From positions 7,750,001 to 7,814,000 of the forward strand of contig NC_064672.1 of the NCBI RefSeq assembly GCF_023278565.1: a stretch of DNA of 64,000 nucleotides, in the 5' to 3' direction. This stretch comes from Colletotrichum lupini (taxonomy: Eukaryota; Ascomycota; Sordariomycetes; Glomerellales; Glomerellaceae). Positions 21,705 through 32,576 of the stretch are shown piece after piece; the stretch's first letter is position 1; each line of letters starts with the position of its first letter. A model generated the notes under the pieces. The model searched no databases and was not told where the DNA came from. It saw nothing but the letters and a program-made list of their open reading frames with translations. The translations under genes were made by a program, and so were the position numbers.

Positions 21705-23197
21705 ATGGCGTATGATGAAGAGAAAAGTCAACTTCCGTCGTCGCCGACAAGCGACGACGAGACAGCACGAGTCGACAAGGAAGAGCTAGTCATGGACCAA
21801 GGACTTGTCGCATGGCTTCAAGTTCTTGGAAGCTGGATTTTGTTTGCCAATACCTGGTACGATGACCCCGTAGCAGCTGATGCCGGTCCAGACAAAAACC
21901 GCAGTACTCAAGTTGACGTTATTCAAGGGGTTTGACAAACTCATTCGGAGTCTTCCAAGCCTACTACTCCAACGTCCTCTTACCAGACGTCAACCCTTCG
22001 GCTATTTCTTGGATCGGCTCCATCCAGATCTTTCTTATGATGCTCATCGGTGTCTGCGCGGGTTGGCTTCTCGACGCGGGGTATCTTCGCTTCATCCTCA
22101 TTTGCGGCACTACCATGACGTCTCTCGGGCTATTCATGCTGAGCTTGTGCACGAAGTATTGGCAGATTCTCCTCGCGCAGGCGCTCTGTGTCGGAATGGG
22201 CAGTGGGTTGCTGGGGTTGACTTGTGTGGCCGTGATTCCTCTCTACTTCCGCAAGAGGAGGATGACAGCGACTGGCATTGCTGCTACGGGAAGCAGTCTA
22301 GGTGAGCTCCGAAAAGACGCCGAGATGACGATGTACGCAAGCACGGGTACTAATGTATTATCAAGCGGGAATTGTGTATCCCATCATGGAGAGACGCCTG
22401 ATTGCATCCATTGGCTTTCCTTGGGCTGTTCGGGTATTCGCATTCATCGTTACCGGAACCCTCCTGATTTGCATTGCAATCATGCGTCTTCGACCCAATC
22501 TCAAGCGGCGCGGTGCTCTCTTTCGCCTGAAGCACTTTCGCGATGTTCCCTATGTCTCATTTTGCATCGGTCAGTCTCGTTTCCAAAAGGTCTTCGACTC
22601 ACTACGGTAATTAACACACAATCAGCCTTCGCCCTGATGATTGGCTCGGTTTACATCCCCTTCTTCTACGTGGATGCCTATGCCATTCGTCTGGGCGTCG
22701 ATCAAGACACGTCCTTTTACATCCTCAGCGCCATGAACGCTGCAAGTCTCCTTGGTCGTCTAGCCCCCAACTGGCTTGCTGACAAGTACGGCGGTATGAC
22801 CGTTATGCTCCCTTGCTGTCTTTGCTCGGCCACCGTTCTCTTTCTCTTCCGCTTTGCGACCGACCTGCCGGGTTTGGTCGTAATATCAATCGTGTACGGC
22901 TTCGTCTCGGGCGGCATGGTATCTTTACCTCCGGCTACTATTGCAAATTTGACGGATGATTTGTCAGAGTATGGGACGAGAATGGGCATGGGATACACCA
23001 TCGCCAGCTTTGGCGCGTTGATCGGGAACCCTATTGGAGGTGCCGCGCAGCGTCCGCAAGGGAACACAGCGACAGATGTGCAGAGGGAGTTTCAGGGTAC
23101 TTGGATCTTTGCGGGGGGGTTCATGCTCGCAGCTTTCAGTTCGATGGTGATATCAAAGTACGTCAGAGTTGGATCGGTCTTGCGCGGTAAATGCTAG
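21705..23197 (+). CDS. MFS transporter, monocarboxylate-porter type
   Basis: Four exons, 21705-21856, 21928-22301, 22366-22569 and 22626-23197 (433 aa); introns are 71, 64 and 56 nt with matching phases. The start at 21705 (MAYDEEKSQ) gives a short acidic cytosolic head; an ATG at 21651 is an alternative. About twelve membrane segments follow. The stretches TNSFGVFQAYYSNVLLPD, SAISWIGSIQIFLMM and LGRLAPNWLADKYGG are typical of the fungal monocarboxylate-transporter-like MFS family (relatives of Mch and riboflavin or aspyridone-cluster transporters). The substrate cannot be deduced. It is tail to tail with the GH35 gene (70 bp between the stop codons), which puts it at the edge of a possible catabolic cluster. 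Confidence 0.88.
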
Positions 23198-23267
23198 CCT
23201 TCAGAATTTTGCTGTGGTCTCCTCTCCGTAGGCTTTGGCCTAGTACCATAGGATCATCCCAATCTAG

Positions 23268-25080
23268 TTAAGACAAAGAGTAGAACGTAACCTCTGCAAT
23301 CATCGTCCTGGCTGGGATCGTAACGGAGATCGGAAAGCCGCCGTAATCTGGGTCCTCGTTAGGCATCATCGCGAACTTGCCGCTCCTCGTTTCATCTCCG
23401 TTCAAAACTCTGCTGGTTTTCAAGCGGCCGGCCCCTTCGTCCTCTACAATCTTCTCCTCAAACTTGAGTATGCCGGTGAAGCTCCGGTCCTGGTCCAATG
23501 CCTTTGCCTTGACCTGGAAACCCCAGCCGATGAGCAAGAATTTGCCTCCACCTCGATGTATCACCATTCCAGCCCCTGTTCCGGGCTTGCCGAACACAAA
23601 GCACCGTTCTATGGTGATCTCAAACTCTCCCCAGGTACGACGGATGACAGGGCTTGGGTCCTTCCCGGCGCCATCCGCCGGCAATTCGTCGAAGCAGAAG
23701 CCCACTGACGTGTTCGGGTGTCGTTGTGCTTCAAGGACGATGGGCGAAACAGACTTCAGCAGACCATAGTGCTTGGTGAAGGGACTGTCCTCTGGCTCGA
23801 TAGTATCCACACCAAAGGGGGCAACCCCCATAGCACCGTAGGTTCCGTACGCAATCCATATGCGGCGTGCTCCGTAGTCGTCTCGTCGTTGCTCCGGGAT
23901 GAAGAGAGGTTGATTACGGTGCCTGTACTTGGCGCAAGAGCTGGCGTAATCGTTGAGATAGACATCGGGCCCGACAAAGTCCAGCTTCGGCGCGAAGCGC
24001 ATCCATACGTCCAAGACGTTGCTCACGGGTCCTCCAGAGGGATAGTCTCCCGGCATGCCGCCGCCGCCTACCACCACGGGAAATTCGTTGTCAGAGTCTT
24101 CGCCGACGTAGTTCATCCATACGTTGGTATAGAGAGGGATAGGATACGACGCTTTTCCGGCCGCGGCAACTTGATTCAGATAGAGAGCGTAGTTGTATGC
24201 CATGAATAACTCATCGGTCCGGGGACTGCTTCCAAACACAGATTCCCAATCTCCGCTTCCGTCAAGGTGTGAAGTCTGACGATCAAACTGCGTGAGGTTC
24301 TGTTCTCGCAAATCTTGGTGTAGCTGATCCCACTCTGCAGATAGGAAGTGGACAAGGTCCTTTGGGACTGGTTCATGGAAGGCTTCATTTGCGAGCTCTG
24401 AACCGTCCCGAGAATCTCCCAGAATACCGCACTCGTTCTCGACTTGTACCATCAGAACAGTAGAGTGTGATTCGTCCACCTGTCTCAAGTGCTCCATTAG
24501 TCGGCCAAAGGCCTTTGCGTCTGCTTTGCGGCTCTCGGCGCTGAAGATTGACAGAACGTCGCCGGTCTCGAGACGGCCTCCGGCCTTGCGAAGCTTGACG
24601 CGCGGAAACCTCTTGTCATCTGTTTTCACCCAAGCCGGTGTATATGAAGACAGTCCTGTATTTCTGAGTCTTAGTTATCTTTCCCATCTGTCACTCGAGG
24701 GCAGGCGAGAAACAGGACTGCATACCATTCTTGAATGACCCAAACCATAGCAAAACCAGGTGCATGGAATGTTTCCGTGCGTCGCTAATGATTTCGTCGA
24801 GCACCGAAAAGTCGAATTTGTCTTCTTCAGGCTCAATCATCTCCCAGGACACACTGCCGAGTAAGGTGTTGATGTTGGTATTGGCCATTTTCTCCCATAC
24901 AGTTTCCATGTATTCGGGGGACGATAGTGAAGAATTCTGAAGTTCCCCAGCTCTCATGAGAAAAGGCTTGCCCTTCACCACAAGTTGTTTCGATCCATCT
25001 GTTTGGACGAGATGTGGAATATTCACACTAACGTTAGCCATCTTCGCGGCGGCTTGGGGAGTTGCGTCGAGAAACGTCAT
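23268..25080 (-). CDS. Glycoside hydrolase family 35-like beta-galactosidase with DUF5597 region
   Basis: Two exons on the minus strand, 25080-24726 and 24655-23268, with a 70-nt intron, give 580 aa. I see no signal peptide, so the enzyme is probably intracellular. The (beta/alpha)8 barrel shows FLMRAGELQNSS, NTLLGSVSWEMIEPEEDKFD, a GH35-type acid/base segment VLMVQVENECGILG (E193 as likely acid) and FIPEQRRDD near residues 370-378 (E373 as likely nucleophile). The C-terminal beta-rich part matches the DUF5597 extension seen in bacterial-type GH35 enzymes. A galactosidase acting on imported small galactosides is the natural guess; arabinosidase activity is possible. The divergent Zn2Cys6 gene starts 559 bp away and a sugar porter follows it. 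Confidence 0.84.
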
Positions 25081-25639
25081 CGTATCGGGGTCTCGGTTCG
25101 GTCTTCTTCGATGAGTACTTCGAGTGTGATTAGAGACAAGAAATGTAGAAGAGAAATCAGACGAGAAAAGAGAAAATATAGTGAAAAGAACAAAAGTGTT
25201 ACTGGTTGTTATTTCAGGATCAAGAGTGCTAGCAGAGCAACTCAAGAGAAGAAGGATGGATCTGCGGTGTTCAACACACGTCGGAATCTGTGAAAGATGA
25301 TTGGCTTATATCCCGATCATTCGTTCTTAGCTCCCAAGGATCTGCGAAACACGCGAAGAATGAGGGGGTAACGCCGGGACACCGGACAGCGAAGCGTCGA
25401 TTGACGAGTAAAGAGTCCCGCCAGCATGCCTGTCTTGCTTCCCCTCAGTGGCGTCGACTCATGCACAGCAGCGTCCTCCACATGTTGGTTTGTGGGGTTT
25501 TCGGGTCAACACCCAGTGAAAGCTGTTCATTCCCGAGAAACTAAATAGAGGGCGTGTTCCTGTTTCCATCAATGACTTTGACTATGGAGAGTGTGAATGG
25601 GATTCATACGCTCGTACGTTCATCTGAATCCACAATCGG
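25081..25639. promoter_or_regulatory. Divergent promoter between GH35 and Zn2Cys6 regulator
   Basis: A 559-bp head-to-head spacer. The layout of regulator and target enzyme sharing one promoter is common in fungal catabolic clusters. It contains one everted CGG pair (listed separately) and no credible coding frame. Confidence 0.5.
25375..25384. promoter_or_regulatory. Candidate Zn2Cys6 binding site, CGG-N4-CCG
   Basis: The ten bases read CGGGACACCG, i.e. CGG and CCG half-sites spaced by four bases, near the middle of the GH35/regulator promoter. Zn2Cys6 dimers bind paired CGG triplets; the assignment to the neighbouring regulator is inference. Confidence 0.3.
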
Positions 25640-27424
25640 ATGAAGCCCCCCAAAGCATGTCGACAGTGTCGAGAGAGCAAACGAAAATGCCTCCGCCGTA
25701 GTCTCGCGGTAGGTGAGCCATGCGATACTTGTCGAGCTAGAAGTCTACCGTGTGCAAGCTCTCTCTCACGCGTTCCTCCATCGCCGCTGCCGTTACTTCC
25801 AAGGCCTGAACCGGCACCTTCGTTGTCGAATACCTCCACGCCTACTTCGACAAAGACCGAAGGCATAAGCTTGCCGCTTCACACGGCTGTACTTCTCGTC
25901 GACTATTATCTAGACAAGCTACACAATCGGCCGCACAGTTTGTTCCACCCCGCAAAACTTCGGCAGGAGGTTCAAGATGGGTCTATTAGCAGGATCCTCC
26001 TGTTGGCCATTTGCAGCATGGGTTCGAGGTTCGCTCTCGACGAGGAGACACGGGCCCTGGAGGCCGGATTGATGGAGGAATCCAAGCGGATGTTGCTGGC
26101 CAATTTGGAAAACGTCTGCGTCGAAAACATTCAGGCGTGTATCCTCATCGCGAATCTGTGCGCAGCTCACCTGAACCCTTCTTCAGAAGCTTTGTTCTTC
26201 CGTAAGTGATCGTTATTGGAATTGCACGAATGGATTGGAAGCATCTCGTTTTCTTCTGGGTCTATTTGCTCACCATGGACAGGGACCGGTATCAGTCTCT
26301 CTCACATCATGCAGCTTGGCACCTCGACTGTAGGGACACGGCTGGTTGATCTCGAGATTCACAGGAGAATATGGTGGTCACTCTTCATGGCAGATCGATG
26401 GTCGTCTTCAAGCCTCCGCTTGTTGCCACAGATTCGAGATACAGAGCTCGCCGTTGATCTGCCCATGGATGAAGCCATATTTCAGTCTCTAGACCCTACA
26501 TCAACACAACTAGAGAAGCCATGGCAGCCAGGAATATGGGCTTTCAAGATCTCTCTGGTACAGCTATTTGGTCCAATACAGCAACTCAATCGTCATAGTG
26601 TCAACAGAAGCATGACTGCAGAGGATATCGAGAGCAGCATTCACTCTTTGTCTCAGCAGCTAGAAACTTGGGAAAAGTCCCTGCCCAACAACGTCAAATG
26701 GAAAGAGGAAATGCTAGACTGGCATATCAACAGAGGAACTGGAGGGCCATATGTCGCCCTTCACCTTGGGTATCATCACTATTCCGTCCTGCTCTACTTC
26801 AGGTTCCTCAGCTCTCAAGAGCCAAGATCCTCCGCGGCTAGCATGTATCATAGTAGATGCAAGTCCCACGCCTCGGCTTACAGCAATCTTGTCAAGCTCG
26901 CCCGTGGTAAGCAGGGATGTGAAGTCGTCTATCCTACTGTCGGGCACATGGCGGTAGTATCGTCATCGGTGCTCCTCCATACGCTCTTATTCGGCGAGGA
27001 AGCAGATCTAAAGAGCGCGCGAGATGCCTTGAATGCGAACTTTGCAGCCATTGTCGAATTGCGACAGTACTGGCCAAACACGGCGCCAATGGTTTGTTTC
27101 CGTCCACGTAGCTGACCGCTGTGGGCAAGAAGGCTGATTTAACGACAGATCGAACGCCTTGCTACTTTTCAAAACTTCTGCCTGCTGTCTGGTGACTCCA
27201 GAACGCATGATTTTGATGACTGGATGGTGCGCTTTCTGACAGAATACTCACTGCCTCTAGAGGAAAAGGACATTCAACATGTGAGATCAGGCATGGACTA
27301 CGATATTGACAGCTTTTCGGCTCGAACTCAAGTACTTACACAACAAGGGAGGTATACTTCATTTCAGACTGACACCTCTGATGCCTATAGCTTACAACTT
27401 CATGAGTTCGACTACCTGATTTAG
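25640..27424 (+). CDS. Zn2Cys6 fungal transcription factor
   Basis: Three exons, 25640-26201, 26283-27091 and 27149-27424 (548 aa); introns are 81 and 57 nt. Residues 7-38 form the zinc cluster with Cys at 7, 10, 17, 28, 31 and 38 (C-X2-C-X6-C-X10-C-X2-C-X6-C), starting MKPPKACRQCRESKRKC. The middle part has the fungal transcription-factor (Fungal_trans-like) pattern, for example SLSHIMQLGTSTVGTRLVDL and EIHRRIWWSLFMADRW. The protein would bind CGG-containing DNA in the nucleus. Its position between GH35 (divergent) and a sugar porter (same strand, downstream) suggests a pathway-specific activator of that set. The exact inducer is unknown. Confidence 0.9.
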
Positions 27425-27801
27425 TTAACATTAGTAGCTTTGTAGTCTTGATAATGAGACGTTGCCCGTCCTCAGGGAAATCCGTATGCACGAATGGGAA
27501 AGAGAGTCTAGATGATACAAAATAGCAGGAAAGAGAAACATTCTACGCCGAAACAAAGCTACGTTGAATGAGTCTCGTACGTACTTGGCTCACAGTGTGA
27601 AAAATATGGATGATATTCTGATCTAGTGGCGCCTTCGGGTGTCACGCAGGAAGCCACATTATGCTCTGCACGGTTTGGTAAGGCCTCTCTGTATGTAGCG
27701 GATAGAATTTCACAAGTCTCGGGGCAAAAGCCAATCATTTTTCTCATTCTCCGATCGATCGGGTCTATCGACTTCAGTGCCGGCTTCTCTCGAAAGAAGC
27801 G

Positions 27802-28155
27802 CTAATATCGTACCGGACCTAGTCCCTGATTAGCCCGGATGCAGTTACCCTCATCACAGAAGTTGGCGCCAAGCTCACACGCGCACTCATCCCGCATCCC
27901 CAGAAGGGGGTGACAGTCCCATTCTCCTGGACGTCGGGAAAACGGCCGAATGATTGGTTCAAAGGCCGCATGTTTGGTCGCAACAAGTGACAGACAGACG
28001 TGCCTGGTTGGTTTACCCCAGTCTCTTGTTCCCGAATCACCCCACGAACCTGGGGTCTCCTCCCAGGAATACGGTAGATGGTGATCATATCTAACTCCTT
28101 TTGGGCATGTCAGTATGTAGTCGCAGGCTCTTTTTGTTGTCAATATCTTTCTCAT
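27802..28155 (-). CDS. Hypothetical Cys-rich protein (doubtful)
   Basis: A 117-aa frame without intron on the minus strand, between the regulator and the sugar porter. The C-terminal third looks coding-like, with closely spaced cysteines in WDCHPLLGMRDECACELG and ANFCDEGNCIRANQG. There is no signal peptide, and an A/T-rich TATA-like run (about 28167-28178) sits only 12-25 bp upstream of the ATG, which is too close for a normal promoter. The start, or a missing upstream exon, is therefore uncertain. I do not recognise a family. Confidence 0.3.
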   Translation of the reverse strand: MRKILTTKRACDYILTCPKGVRYDHHLPYSWEETPGSWGDSGTRDWGKPTRHVCLSLVATKHAAFEPIIRPFSRRPGEWDCHPLLGMRDECACELGANFCDEGNCIRANQGLGPVRY

Positions 28156-28317
28156 GTTGCCTCGCCTTTATTTAAAAGGCATGGGTAGAACTTATGAGTT
28201 TCCAGTTCCCTGAATCCCATCATCGTCCAACATAGCGACCCAGGACCACAGTGATCCGACGCCAAGAACTCGAGAAATCTGTCTTCAATTTTCTATTGCC
28301 GTACCTCCAAGAACACG

Positions 28318-30281
28318 ATGACTTCAACCAAGGAACATCCGGATTATGTTGAGGAGCCGCCACACCTCGAAGTCCCACGGGTAACATGGTATAAGCACGC
28401 TGGGTTACGAAGCCTTTACATCAGAATGCCAATCTTGATGCTTTGTGCTACCATCAACGGATATGATGGGAGTCTCCTTAATGGCCTTCAGACAATTGAG
28501 AACTGGCGGGCTTGTACGTCCTACAATACCCGTCACTGCTTCGTTAAGAAGTTTACTGACTCTTGAAATTCCAGACTTCAACCATCCTTCCGGCTCTACT
28601 CTTGGCCTGTTCACTGCTATTGTCAACATCGGTGGCTTCAGTGCACTGTTCTTCTGTCAGTTGGGAATACAAGTTCAGTGAGATCTTCTCACATGCTAAC
28701 GTATCCACTGGCGACAGCCCCTTACATTGCGGACTTCTATGGCCGTCGTATCGCGACTGCTATCGGCATCATCATCCTGGTCGTCGGCGTCATCATCCAA
28801 TGTAGGCACTTAGGCCCCTATTACTTCTGCATGAATAGGATGGAATCTAATGTCGCTCAGCCGTTCCAAGCGTCAACGAGGGCATGTTTATCGGTGGTCG
28901 TTTCCTCGTAGGGTTCGGGTAAGCAGGCATTCATGCCCATAATTGCTGATCTGATCACTGATCACTGGCCGTGTTAGATCCAACATCTCCATCGGAGCCG
29001 GTCCGCTGCTGATCATGGAACTGGCTTATCCTCAGCATCGAGGTAGGCTCACTGTGATGTACAACAGCCTCTGGTATGTCGGAAGTATCGTCGCCGCCTG
29101 GACCGTCTACGGAACGATCAAGTACACGGGTCAAGTCTCGTGGCGGGTTCCTGTCGCTTTGCAATGCCTTATGCCGGTGCTCCAACTGATAGGCATATTC
29201 ACGTTGCCTGAGAGTCCGCGTTGGCTATGCTCAAAGGACCGATCTAACGAGGCCTTTGAGATCTTGGTCAAGGTAAGAAGAGCGCAGATTCACTACAATT
29301 AGTGCATGCTGGAGACTGACGCTTAATGTCGCAGTATCACGCCAGTGGAAACCGCGATGACCCCTTCGTCCGGGCCGAGTTCGCCGAGATCCAAGAGACC
29401 ATCAAGCTTGAGAAGCTGGCGGCGGAGACGGGTTGGATGGTGTTTTTCCAGACACCGGGAAACCGCAAGAGGTTGTTGCTCATTGTGCTCACATCGTTCT
29501 TCTCTCAATGTTCAGGTATGAGTACACTCCTTGGAGAACCTGGACTTGGCTGACACAGGACTATGATAGGAAACGGCCTGGTCTCGTACTATCTTCATGA
29601 CATTCTAAGTTCCGTTGGCATCGACGAGCCCAACTCTCAATCTCTGTTTAATGGCGGTCTCCAAATCTGGTCGTTCCTTGTTGCAATCTGTTTTTCGGTC
29701 TATTTCATCGAAAAACTCGGCCGAAGGATTCTCTTCCTTATCGCGGCCGTCGGGATGCTCGTTGTTTTCAGTGTCTGGACTGGGTATGGGCTCCGCAATG
29801 TCCCGGCCTTTACTTAACCTATGCTGACCTTCTCAGATGCTCTGCAGTGTATGCCCAAACAGGAAACAAAGACGCCGGGTCCGCGGTTCTGGCAATGATC
29901 TTCCTCTTCTATGGAGTTGCTGGTTTCGCATGGCCTGGCTTGACGGTTGCTTACTGCTCCGAGATTCTCCCCTTCAGCATACGAGCCAAGGGACTGGCAA
30001 TCTGCCTGGGAGTAACAGCGCTCTCTGGTGTTTTGAACCAATACGTCAACCCCATCGGACTCTCGTCGCTGGCTTGGAAGTTCTATTTTGTCTACATCGT
30101 CATCTTGGTCATTGAGGTGGTTTGCATCTGGTTCCTCTTCGTGGAGACCAAGGGACCCACTCTTGAGGAGATTGCCGTCCTGTTCGACGGCAAAGATGCC
30201 AAAGTTTCCAAGGAGGCGGGAATGGACGGCGACGCTACGTTTGAGCAAGTGGAGGTCCGTAAGGCTGCGGAAAAGGTCTAG
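28318..30281 (+). CDS. MFS sugar transporter (sugar-porter family, lactose-permease-like)
   Basis: Eight exons: 28318-28513, 28575-28655, 28718-28801, 28861-28918, 28978-29272, 29335-29515, 29570-29783 and 29837-30281. All seven introns are 53-62 nt and the phases close, giving 517 aa, the usual size. Sugar-porter marks are ADFYGRRIATAIG after TM2, HRGRLTVMYNSLWYVGSIV, the PESPRWL motif after TM6, and VETKGPTLEEIA after TM12. The TM4-5 segment with WYVGSIVAAWTVYG is characteristic of fungal LAC12-type and related permeases. It probably imports a disaccharide or hexose by proton symport. Together with the GH35 enzyme and the Zn2Cys6 regulator it suggests uptake followed by intracellular hydrolysis of a galactoside. 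Confidence 0.92.
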
Positions 30282-32576
30282 GCGTTGTCCACATAAGGAA
30301 CAAGTCAGCAACGATGCTGTAGGCTTTGCAGGGTTGAAGCGACTGTACGGATCGGTTCCTAGAGACGAATGTGGGTTGTCGGTTGAATACTGGACAACGA
30401 AGGCATGCCGTGTCGCCTGTCGCTTCAGACCGGCTGGTCAAGCATACAGAATATGAATCAAATAGACTGGGAGCTTCCCTGATAATCACATGGGTGTGAA
30501 GCCGTGCTGTTGTCAGTTGATGTCTTGATGAGGGGACTGGTAGAGTGCATCCATGCTCTGAGACTTTTCTTCCTCGTCAACCAGCATTGTCGGCCCCAAC
30601 ACCGTCACCACCCTCGTCACAAATTAAAGTAGCAATATGCTTGACAGAATCTAAAATGACGAGAATGAAACTATCTTAGACTGAGGGAATTCGCTAGTCG
30701 TGCCCGACCCAGCTGCCGGTCCAGCACTCTCAAAGTTGCACCGGGAGCTAGGAAGAGACATCCTGGAAGCAAACCTATGCGTGCTACGGTATGCTAGAAA
30801 TCATGCTGGTAAGTAAGCATGCGTGCCCTGCTAAGAGCTACTGTATGCTAGGAGGCTAGGGCGGCGCGGAAACCCCTAGGATTCGAAACATGCGACACAC
30901 CCAAAGCCCAACACACCATCAAGTCCGGAGCGTTGCTAAAGATGGATATGGGGACTTCTTGGCCACGTTTTGACGAAGCTTGAGGCTGATCTGAGCGGCC
31001 GAGAGTGGTGTGCCGGGCAGGCAGGCCTCCTGGCTTGGCGTTGCCTCCTTATTGTCTTCGTACGTGGACAAGTCACCCATCATCTATGTTACTCCGTCGC
31101 AGGCAACACGGACGGGTTTAATACAAGGAGAGTCCTCCATGGCTTGCGGATGAACAGCGCCATCAAGACAAGGTCTCGGGATTTATCTTTTCTTCACTTG
31201 GCTGGTTCCCTTGGTTCCAAGCTTTTTCGGTCGCCTACTTCCTACTTGCCTATTCTCTCTTGGCCAACCTACTCTATTCACCTTACTGTTCGAACTGGTT
31301 ACTATTCCCACCAGAGACACACGAACTATACGATATATCCCTTGGCTTGGCCAGCAAACGCCCTTACCACAGCTGATTATTGACGCCTGAACACATTCGA
31401 CGGGTGCTCACAGACCGGAACCCCACCGCCAACTCCCGGGGGACACTCGACAACCGAGGTACTTTGTTGGTCACCGGACCACAGCACCACCTTTGTGTAC
31501 CCATCAAGTCGAAAGACGAGGGGCCGGCGTCTTCTCTTTTCCCCTCTCTTTGGTCCCAGAGCGCACTATTCCCACCGCGTCCACACCGGTTTGGCGCACC
31601 CGCCTGTGGGCAGTCTGCAAAGGCACAAGCACAAGCACCGGACAACCCAACCACCGCCCCCCCTCCCCCTTGCGATCGCCGCGTGGCGGTCGCCCATTCC
31701 AGCCCGTTCGTTGCAGCTCGCTCTAAAAAGGTGAGACTGAGAGTTGCAGTCTTGTGCGTAGAAACCGACTGACTCTGACTCCTGTCGTCCACTCTCTGCC
31801 TTTCTCTGCCTGGCACGCCTTGGTAAACTTTGCGCCTGGCCTGCTGCATCCCAACTCGAACGGAACCCCAGATTCAAGGATTCAAGGAGTCTAGAAAGTA
31901 ACCCTGCATCAGACCAGATCGAATCAGGTCCGTTGGTCACAAGGGTCACGAGGAGGGACACAACAAACGAAGAAGAAAAGAAACGAACCCACGAGCGGGC
32001 AGACTACCACATAACAGATCGATCATCAATCACTCATCACCACCTCGACCTCCTCCACTCGCACCCGTCTCTTCCTCCCTCTCTTCCTTCTCTTATTTTA
32101 CCAATTTTCCCCCCTCCCTCATACCCCGAATCAAAACAATGTCCTACCGCTTCACGGCCACTGAGGCTACTATCGCAGACGTTGGCTAAGACTTGCCTAA
32201 AACAACATCTCACTCGAACAATCTCAACTCGCTCACTTACGCCCCCGCTCTCATTCGTTCGAACACACCGCCCGCTGACGCTCACACTCACTTTACACTC
32301 TTGTCAACTCAGGTCGCCCAGTCCCTCGCCCCCAACATTCGCCCAGGATTCCCGGCGCGGCTTCCAGACCCGTTTCACATCGGCCTCTCTGTAGCACCCC
32401 GGGTTCCAAGCAGTTTCAACCCTCCGTGACGAGGGGATCCCCGGTCGCCCAGCCGACCCGCCGCCAGATCTCTTTCTCACTCTCCTCACTGCTGTACGGC
32501 GGGCACATATCCCGTCGACGGTGCACCAAAAGACCACCGACAACACCGTTTGACCATCTCCCGCCCTGGGCTCACT
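30282..32576. other. Long intergenic/5' leader region, pyrimidine-rich
   Basis: About 2.3 kb upstream of the F-box gene. The last ~600 bp are strongly C/T-rich on the plus strand with A-rich islands, as in long fungal 5' UTRs. Open frames here are low-complexity artefacts on both strands. No RNA gene is seen. Confidence 0.5.

Noticed and set aside
31364..31961. Overlapping 130-160-codon frames on both strands
   Set aside because: Translations of a C/T-rich leader region with no consistent coding frame.
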